A DNA stretch of 12,231 nt, taken from the NCBI GenBank assembly GCA_022848835.1, contig JAJISG010000194.1, positions 1-12,231 on the forward strand. Reading direction: 5' to 3'. The notes under the pieces are model-generated. The model had not been told where the DNA came from. It ran no database searches and saw only the letters and a program-made list of their open reading frames with translations. Both the position numbers and the translations under genes were made by a program. Below are positions 7,398 to 12,231 of the stretch, piece after piece; position 1 is the first letter of the stretch, and each line of letters starts with the position of its first letter. The DNA comes from Thermoplasmatota archaeon (lineage in GTDB: Archaea > Thermoplasmatota > Thermoplasmata > RBG-16-68-12 > JAJISG01).

Positions 7398-7766
7398 CTA
7401 AGCGCCCGGGCGAGCCGGCGTCAGCTGTTCCATCACCGCCGCTATATCATCTGCCTCGATGGTTACGACGATATCCCCTAGAGGCGATAGGGTGGAGAAG
7501 GACACCTTGCCCACCAGAGCAGCCTGTTTGTTGAGGTGGAGCACGATTCTGTCATCCCTGATAGATCCGCGTATGACCTCCCGGGCGGAGTCCCGTATGC
7601 GTTGAGTCCTCAGCAGCTCCGCCAACCTCTCGAGATCTTCCGCCTCGCCAGATATCACCTCTCCCTCAGTCAGTCGCGCATCAGGAAACAGGTTGAGGAT
7701 GGCCCTCTTCACCTTTGAGACGCTCTCCGTTGGTTGGCAGGGAGCCTTCACAAGGACGCGCAGCAC
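7398..7766 (-). CDS. UPF0201 family protein (COG1931, PF01877)
   Basis: The 122-residue product fits the archaeal UPF0201 family. It has an N-terminal strand and PTES motif (KAPCQPTES), then KVKRAILNLFPDA, an EDLERLAELLRTQRIRDSARE helix and the hallmark LNKQAALVGKVSF, followed by a PLGDIVVTIE strand. The family is found almost only in archaea. It has been labelled RNA-binding in domain databases on structural grounds, but its cellular role is not settled. I place the start at the GTG at 7766: it begins immediately before the conserved first strand and lies about 26 bases after a TATA-like box. A longer frame reaching 7838 would run through that promoter. The gene is divergent from the polymerase gene (105-base gap) and convergent with the protease gene with zero bases between the stops. 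Confidence 0.88.
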   Translation of the reverse strand: MLRVLVKAPCQPTESVSKVKRAILNLFPDARLTEGEVISGEAEDLERLAELLRTQRIRDSAREVIRGSIRDDRIVLHLNKQAALVGKVSFSTLSPLGDIVVTIEADDIAAVMEQLTPARPGA

Positions 7767-7787
7767 GCCACCCCATCCTGGCCAGGA

Positions 7788-7795
7788 TAGATAAG
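7788..7795 (-). promoter_or_regulatory. TATA-like box for the UPF0201 gene
   Basis: CTTATCTA on the minus strand is centred about 26 bases before the GTG at 7766. It supports a leaderless start there and forms half of a compact divergent promoter pair with the box at 7842-7849. Confidence 0.5.
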
Positions 7796-7841
7796 AATGT
7801 CCCCGGTCTGTGGTGGGGCCTCGGTCATCCTTTCGCAAACG

Positions 7842-7849
7842 TTTTTAGG
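7842..7849 (+). promoter_or_regulatory. TATA-like box for the polymerase D small-subunit gene
   Basis: TTTTTAGG is centred about 26 bases before the ATG at 7872, fixing that ATG as the likely leaderless start. An in-frame ATG at 7797 lies upstream of this box, so it would not be in the transcript. Confidence 0.6.
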
Positions 7850-7871
7850 CGGTATCCACAATCACATCGGA

Positions 7872-9323
7872 ATGAGGGAGGAGATACTCTCGGCCGCCCT
7901 TCGATCTGGTGTTCTTCTCGAACCTCGCCTGGTCGACTACCTGGTGTCCAAGGAGGCTCCGCTAGACCGGCTCCTTGAGATCCTAGAGGTCGTAAACCCC
8001 AGGCCACTCGTTATCACCCTGGACGAAGCTCAGGCCCTGGGGAAGCGGACTCATCGGCCGGCGGGACCGCCCTCTGAGCCTCGCCCTCCGCCCTCGAGTA
8101 GACAGGGATCTGGAAAGCCCCCTAGAACGGAGTACGATCCGGAGGTGCAGGTGGTCAAGGACATCACCGGGCGCTCTACCTGCACGGGAGAGATGAGGGA
8201 CTTCGCCCGGTACTTCGAGCATCGCTACAGGACCCTCTCGGCCATGTTGAGGCAAAGGCGAGAGTTGCTGGGCTCCACACCCATCAGCAGGGTCAAGAAG
8301 ATGACGAAGGAGACCCGTTTCATCGGTATCGTGCAGGCCGTGAAGAGGACCAAAGCGGGCCATAGGCTATTGCAGATTGAGGATGAGGAGGACTCATGCC
8401 AGGTCCTTGTCCCCAGCACAGGTTCGGCCGCGGATGAGTACGTCGTCCTAGATGAGGTCGTGGGTGTGATCGGCAGGCCCTGGAAGAGGGGCATAATCCT
8501 GGCTGAAACCCTCATAAGGCCCGACGTTCCACGATCCAACGTCTACAGGGGCGCCGAAGCCCCCCTGTGGGCAGCCTTCGTCTCCGACCTCCATGTGGGC
8601 AGCAAGCTCTTCTTGCGCGAGCGGTGGGCCAAGTTCGTGGAATGGATGCGGGGAGCCGAGGCCTCCAAGGTGAAGTACCTCGTAATCGTCGGTGACGCTG
8701 TGGATGGCATCGGCGTGTACCCACGCCAGGACGAGGACCTGGAGCTCGATGATGTCTACCTCCAGTATGAGAAGTTCTCTGAGGCCATTGAGGATCTGCC
8801 GGATGAGGTTCAGCTTATCATCATGCCTGGTAATCACGATGCCGTCCGACCGGCAGAGCCCCAGCCGGCCCTGCCATCTTGTATCCAGAAGCTGTTCCCA
8901 GAGGACGCCATCTTCCTCGGCAACCCGGCGGCCTTCCGTCTCCACGGAGTCGACGTGCTCTGTTATCACGGCAAGAGTATGGACGATTTCGTCACTAGCT
9001 TACCAGGAATGTCCTATGGGCGGCCTCTGGCGGCCATGATCGAGATGCTGAGACGAAGACATCTGGCGCCTATCTACGGCGGGAAGACCCCCTTGGCGCC
9101 GGAGAAGGCCGACCACATGATCATCGACTCCGTCCCCTCTATATTCGCCACAGGCCACGTTCACAGTCTCGGCGTCGGAGAATACAGGGGAGTCACGATT
9201 CTGAACTCATCAACATGGCAAGCCCAGACCTCCTACCAGAGGATTCACAACATCGCTCCCAGGCCGGGTATGGTGCCCATCGTGGACCTGCAGACGGGAC
9301 AGACCTTCGTAAAGGCCTTCTAG
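7872..9323 (+). CDS. polB: DNA polymerase D small subunit (DP1, 3'-5' exonuclease)
   Basis: This 483-residue protein is the proofreading subunit of the archaeal replicative polymerase D. An N-terminal helical part is followed by a proline/serine/arginine-rich linker (about residues 60-90) and the conserved segment KDITGRSTCTGEMRDFARYF. An OB fold follows at about 145-220 (from FIGIVQAVKRTKAGHRLLQI). The C-terminal calcineurin-like nuclease domain keeps every metal-site motif: SDLH (Asp239, His241), GDAVDG (Asp275), GNHD (Asn321, His322, Asp323), YHGKS (His366) and GHVH (His429, His431). The exonuclease should therefore be active, unlike the eukaryotic B-subunits. It is shorter than the roughly 600-residue Thermococcales proteins, mostly in the N-terminus and linker, and has no intein. 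The start is set by the promoter 26 bases upstream. The large subunit (DP2) is not in the window. A second phosphoesterase gene follows after 21 bases, probably on the same transcript. Confidence 0.95.
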   Translation: MREEILSAALRSGVLLEPRLVDYLVSKEAPLDRLLEILEVVNPRPLVITLDEAQALGKRTHRPAGPPSEPRPPPSSRQGSGKPPRTEYDPEVQVVKDITGRSTCTGEMRDFARYFEHRYRTLSAMLRQRRELLGSTPISRVKKMTKETRFIGIVQAVKRTKAGHRLLQIEDEEDSCQVLVPSTGSAADEYVVLDEVVGVIGRPWKRGIILAETLIRPDVPRSNVYRGAEAPLWAAFVSDLHVGSKLFLRERWAKFVEWMRGAEASKVKYLVIVGDAVDGIGVYPRQDEDLELDDVYLQYEKFSEAIEDLPDEVQLIIMPGNHDAVRPAEPQPALPSCIQKLFPEDAIFLGNPAAFRLHGVDVLCYHGKSMDDFVTSLPGMSYGRPLAAMIEMLRRRHLAPIYGGKTPLAPEKADHMIIDSVPSIFATGHVHSLGVGEYRGVTILNSSTWQAQTSYQRIHNIAPRPGMVPIVDLQTGQTFVKAF

Positions 9324-9344
9324 GTCGGGCCCCTTGGAAGGCGT

Positions 9345-10055
9345 ATGAGGATCCTCGCCGTAGGAGACGTCCACGGCGACGTGTACATGGAGCCTTTCCG
9401 GGCGAAGCTGAGCGAAGCCCCCACAGTGGATCTCGTGCTTCTCGCAGGGGACATGACGGAGCGAAACGATCTGGAGCTCTTCGGAAAGGTTCTGGGGGCC
9501 GTTCAGGCTCATACAGATGCCCCCATAATCTCAGTTTTCGGAAACGAAGAGTGGTCTGAGTCCCATGCGGAGTACCGGAGAGCTTTCTCCATCACCTTTC
9601 TCCACGATAGCGTGGAGGTCTTGGACGTCGGGTCGGGCCACATCCGGCTCGTGGGAAGTACCGGCTCCCTGGACACCCCCACCTGGTGGCAACGGACACA
9701 CCTGCCCAATATATATCGAGAGTACGCAGCAAGGGTGCGGTCACTGGACGGTCTCCTCGCAGGGGACGATTATCGTATCCTACTGACCCACTACGCTCCC
9801 ACCTATCGAACCCTCGTTGGGGAAGGCGAGAGTTGGTGGGACCAGATGGGCTCCAAGAGGCTGGAGGAGGTGATTCTCAGAAGGAGGCCTGAGCTCGTGA
9901 TACACGGCCACGCCCATAAGGGCTCTTCCTACGCGGAGCTCAGAACGGAGCAGACCACACTCGCCGACTTCACCAAGGAAAGGGTCATCCCGGTCCACAA
10001 CGTCGCCTTTCCGGTGAAGGAAGACGTCACCATACTGGACATCCCTGGTGTCTGA
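9345..10055 (+). CDS. Calcineurin-like metallophosphoesterase
   Basis: The 236-residue product is a cytosolic calcineurin-superfamily phosphoesterase. Metal-site motifs are GDVHGD (Asp8, His10), AGDMTE (Asp36), FGNEE (Asn67), THYAPT (His149) and GHAH (His189, His191). The usual GNHD is replaced by GNEE, so the catalytic histidine of the third motif is absent while the metal-binding asparagine is kept. Related Icc-like archaeal phosphoesterases also depart from GNHD here. The substrate cannot be told from sequence; nucleotide or phosphodiester hydrolysis is possible. The ATG lies 21 bases after the polymerase subunit stop. A purine-rich GGAAGG just upstream is a weak, rather close ribosome-binding site. 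Co-transcription with the polymerase subunit is likely. It shares a superfamily with its upstream neighbour but only the motifs match, so it is not a recent duplicate. Confidence 0.88.
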   Translation: MRILAVGDVHGDVYMEPFRAKLSEAPTVDLVLLAGDMTERNDLELFGKVLGAVQAHTDAPIISVFGNEEWSESHAEYRRAFSITFLHDSVEVLDVGSGHIRLVGSTGSLDTPTWWQRTHLPNIYREYAARVRSLDGLLAGDDYRILLTHYAPTYRTLVGEGESWWDQMGSKRLEEVILRRRPELVIHGHAHKGSSYAELRTEQTTLADFTKERVIPVHNVAFPVKEDVTILDIPGV

Positions 10056-10060
10056 GGAAC

Positions 10061-10068
10061 ATTTAAGA
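10061..10068 (+). promoter_or_regulatory. TATA-like box for the signal peptidase gene
   Basis: ATTTAAGA is centred about 29 bases before the GTG at 10094, just after the phosphoesterase stop. It suggests that signal peptidase can be transcribed on its own, even though it lies only 38 bases behind the upstream gene. Confidence 0.5.
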
Positions 10069-10093
10069 GCATCCGAATCGTAATGACGAGCCA

Positions 10094-10981
10094 GTGGCTG
10101 AAGAGGAAGGTCGCAGACTGCCAAAGGGCGTGATCAACCTACTGCGGGATCTGGCCATCGCCTTCCTCTTGGTGGCCGTGGTCATGGCCGCCCTTTTCGC
10201 CTTCGCCCGCGTGTGGCCGCCCATGGTCGTGGTGGAAAGTTCCAGTATGCAGCACAGCAACAGCGAGAGCGCCCTGGGCGTCATCGACACCGGCGACATA
10301 GTCCTCGTTCAGAACGCTCCGAGGCCCCAGGACATCACTACTTGGGTGGAGGGGAAGGTCGATGGTCATACCACGTACGGGGACTATGGGGATGTAATCA
10401 TCTTCAAGAGGGCTGGACGCGAGGCGGATACCCCTGTGATCCATAGAGCCATGATGTTCATCATATGGAACGACAGTGCAATGGGCTTCGACATACCATC
10501 CCTCCTCGATCTAGACCCGGAGTTCTGGGCCTCTAACAAGGCTGAGCCCACAGGTCTCAGCACAGGCGATCACATCACCCTCAAAGGTGTGGGCTTCAGG
10601 AAGCTGGCCGTCAAGTTCAACATGGGAGACTTCGTGGGCAGAGTGCCCTCACCCGAGATATGCCCCCGGCCCTGTGGTGGTTATATCACCATGGGTGACA
10701 ACAACGCACCCACGCTCACCGGCGACGACAGGTTTGTGCGGCAGGAACTGGTCCTGGGGAGGGCCCGAGGTGAACTTCCCTGGTTCGGCCTCCTGAAGCT
10801 CGTCCTGGGTGGGGGTTTCAGCTGGGGTGACAGCAGGGCACCCGCTAACAGCTGGACCTCCCTCACTATCGCCCTAGTTCTCCTGATCGTGGCGCCCCTG
10901 GCTCTCGACGTGATCGTCTCGCGGTTGATCTCAAGGAAGTCGCGTGGCGGCTCGAATCCTGGAGACGGAGAGCCTAAATAA
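10094..10981 (+). CDS. Signal peptidase I, archaeal/ER type
   Basis: This 295-residue membrane enzyme removes Sec or Tat signal peptides. One helix near the N-terminus (about residues 19-40) is followed by the catalytic ESSSMQHS motif with Ser51-Met52. The VIHR motif with His117 comes next, then the GDNN box with Asp202 and a nearby GDDRF (Asp211/212). His in place of the bacterial catalytic Lys marks the Ser-His-Asp archaeal/ER class. A second helix lies near the C-terminus (about 256-280), followed by a basic tail. The ectodomain is long, with an insert between His117 and the Asp box (about 125-190) that is larger than in minimal archaeal enzymes. The GTG start is chosen because an ATG at 10083 is in another frame and hits a stop, and because a TATA-like box precedes it. 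The 3' end overlaps the convergent orc1 stop by 8 bases. Confidence 0.9.
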   Translation: MAEEEGRRLPKGVINLLRDLAIAFLLVAVVMAALFAFARVWPPMVVVESSSMQHSNSESALGVIDTGDIVLVQNAPRPQDITTWVEGKVDGHTTYGDYGDVIIFKRAGREADTPVIHRAMMFIIWNDSAMGFDIPSLLDLDPEFWASNKAEPTGLSTGDHITLKGVGFRKLAVKFNMGDFVGRVPSPEICPRPCGGYITMGDNNAPTLTGDDRFVRQELVLGRARGELPWFGLLKLVLGGGFSWGDSRAPANSWTSLTIALVLLIVAPLALDVIVSRLISRKSRGGSNPGDGEPK

Positions 10982-12231
10982 TCGTCGTCTGAACCCTCAA
11001 CCGATAGTTCCTGACCTCCGTCAGAACCTCGTCCCTTTCCAGCACCCTCTTGATGTCTAGTCCAGAAACACTGGACTGAATCTCCTTGGTCCTGCCGCCC
11101 CTCCCGAAGGACTTCACCCTGGCGTTGATGAGGCCCAGCATGTCCAGTTCTGAAATCAGGTCTGTCACCCTCCGCTGGGTAAGGGGGCCCAGGCCCACCC
11201 TCCTGGAGAGCTGGCAGTAGGTGTCGTACACCTGCCCCGTCGTTAGCCTAACGTTCCCCACCTCTTCTTGCAGGATGATGCCCAAGAGGATGAGCTTCGA
11301 GTGGGTCGGGAGCGACTTCACGGCCTCGATTACTGTGTCCAACTCGATCTTGTTCTTGGCCATCTGGACGTGTCTCTCTGTAATCCTGTCCTCCCCTTTC
11401 CTGTCAGCCAGCTCTCCGGATACCCTCAGCAGATCCAACGCCCTCCTGGCGTCTCCGTGCTCCTGAGCGGCTAGAGCCGCGATGAGAGATGGGACACCGT
11501 CTTCCATGACATCGGGGTCGAAGGCCAGCTCTGTACGCTGGGTGAGAATGTCTCTTAGCTCCTGAGCATTGTATGGGGGAAAGACCATCTTCTCATCACT
11601 GAGCCTGCTCTTGACCCTGGGGTCGAGGAATTCGCTGAACTTCAGGTCGTTGGATATCCCTATGACACTCACCTTCGCCCTGGTGAGGTCGTCGTTAATC
11701 TTCGTGAGGTGGTAGAGGACATCATCACCGCTCTTGTAGACCAGTTTATCGATCTCATCCAGAGCTATGACCACCACCCTGGGCTTCTCATCGATCTTCC
11801 TCAGCAGCATGTTGTAGACCCTCTCGGTAGAGAGCCCAGTAAAGGGAATCCTCTCATCGAAGTCTCGAATGAACCGGTTTCCCACGTTCTGAAAGACGCC
11901 GTAGGCGGTGTCGACGATTTCACAGTTGATGTAGAAGTACTCGACCCGATCCCACGTATCCGCCTTCCTGATCTCGTTTCCCATGTACTTCACTACAGCC
12001 GTCTTTCCCGTCCCTGTCTTCCCGAAGATCATGATGTCTGAGGGCCTGTTGCCCTTCAAGGCCGTCGCTAGGATGGAGGCTATCTGGTCTATCTGCTTCT
12101 CTCGATGAGGCAGTCTGTCAGGGATGTAGGAGGGGCGAAGGATCTCCCGGTTCGCCCGAAAAATTGACTTCGTCCTGAGGTATGGCTGAAAGATGTTTCT
12201 CTCCGTGAAGTCTCCCCCATCGAGGGCCGCA
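10974..12231 (-). CDS. cdc6: Orc1/Cdc6 replication initiator (5' end beyond the window)
   Basis: The gene encodes an archaeal origin-recognition AAA+ ATPase that binds origin repeats and helps load MCM. The frame stays open to the right edge, so the TTG at 12059 is not the start. About 418 residues are visible, close to full length. The N-terminal part contains FQPYLRTKSIFRAN and YIPDRLPHREKQI, the usual lead-in to Orc1/Cdc6. Walker A is GKTGTGKT (about 12001-12024), Walker B is VVIALDEID (about 11752-11778), sensor 1 is VIGISND and sensor 2 is GDARRALDLLR. A C-terminal winged-helix domain follows (from THSKLILLGIILQEE to beyond LLGLINARV-like wing residues and the basic FGRGGRTKE). All ATPase motifs are intact, so it should be active. 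It is convergent with signal peptidase. Its promoter, and possibly an origin, lie outside the window. Confidence 0.95.
   Translation of the reverse strand, partial: AALDGGDFTERNIFQPYLRTKSIFRANREILRPSYIPDRLPHREKQIDQIASILATALKGNRPSDIMIFGKTGTGKTAVVKYMGNEIRKADTWDRVEYFYINCEIVDTAYGVFQNVGNRFIRDFDERIPFTGLSTERVYNMLLRKIDEKPRVVVIALDEIDKLVYKSGDDVLYHLTKINDDLTRAKVSVIGISNDLKFSEFLDPRVKSRLSDEKMVFPPYNAQELRDILTQRTELAFDPDVMEDGVPSLIAALAAQEHGDARRALDLLRVSGELADRKGEDRITERHVQMAKNKIELDTVIEAVKSLPTHSKLILLGIILQEEVGNVRLTTGQVYDTYCQLSRRVGLGPLTQRRVTDLISELDMLGLINARVKSFGRGGRTKEIQSSVSGLDIKRVLERDEVLTEVRNYRLRVQTTII

Noticed and set aside
7767..7838. A 24-codon N-terminal extension of the UPF0201 protein.
   Set aside because: It runs through that gene's own TATA-like box, and the conserved first strand begins right after the GTG at 7766.
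7797..7871. A 25-codon N-terminal extension of the polymerase D small subunit.
   Set aside because: It contains the TATA-like box used for the ATG at 7872 and shows no similarity to the family's N-terminus.

Overview
The window looks archaeal, from a euryarchaeal-type lineage. It carries the small subunit of the archaeal two-subunit D-family DNA polymerase, an Orc1/Cdc6 initiator (5' end cut by the window edge), an archaeal/ER-type signal peptidase with Ser-His-Asp motifs, a UPF0201 protein and an archaeal type IV pilin N-terminus. Most genes are preceded by a T/A-rich TATA-like element 25-31 bases before the start codon, which is the signature of leaderless archaeal transcripts. GTG and TTG starts are common and the DNA is moderately G+C-rich. 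The style of the signal peptidase (long ectodomain, 'GVIDTGD' segment) and the secreted propeller protein suggest Thermoplasmatota, but that is inference only.

Left part (1-5384, all minus strand). A GAF-PAS sensory protein (5384 to 4413) lies 94 bases upstream of a very large secreted protein (4318 to 539). The latter has a type IV pilin-like N-terminal anchor and ends in FG-GAP/VCBS calcium-loop repeats. Its propeller is interrupted by two related beta-rich modules. Its stop codon overlaps a short gene (542 to 18) that resembles the C-terminal part of archaeal MutS-like ATPases but lacks a recognisable Walker A. Both genes look incomplete where they meet, so this may be a genomic junction or an assembly error.

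Middle (5385-7766). A divergent intergenic region separates the GAF-PAS gene from a 97-residue protein of unknown function (5571-5864, plus). Next is a CPBP-family intramembrane metalloprotease flanked by zinc ribbons at both ends (6012-7397, plus). It abuts, without a spare base, the convergent UPF0201 gene (7766 to 7398, minus).

Right part (7872-12231). The polymerase D small subunit (7872-9323), a calcineurin-like phosphoesterase (9345-10055) and signal peptidase I (10094-10981) run on the plus strand. The first two probably share a transcript, and the third appears to have its own leaderless promoter. They converge on orc1/cdc6 (minus; its stop overlaps the signal peptidase end by 8 bases). 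Clustering of orc1 with the polymerase D small subunit gene is known around archaeal origins, so an origin may lie just beyond the right edge, upstream of orc1.

No tRNA, rRNA, CRISPR array or insertion sequence was recognised, and there is no gene-free stretch longer than about 190 bases.
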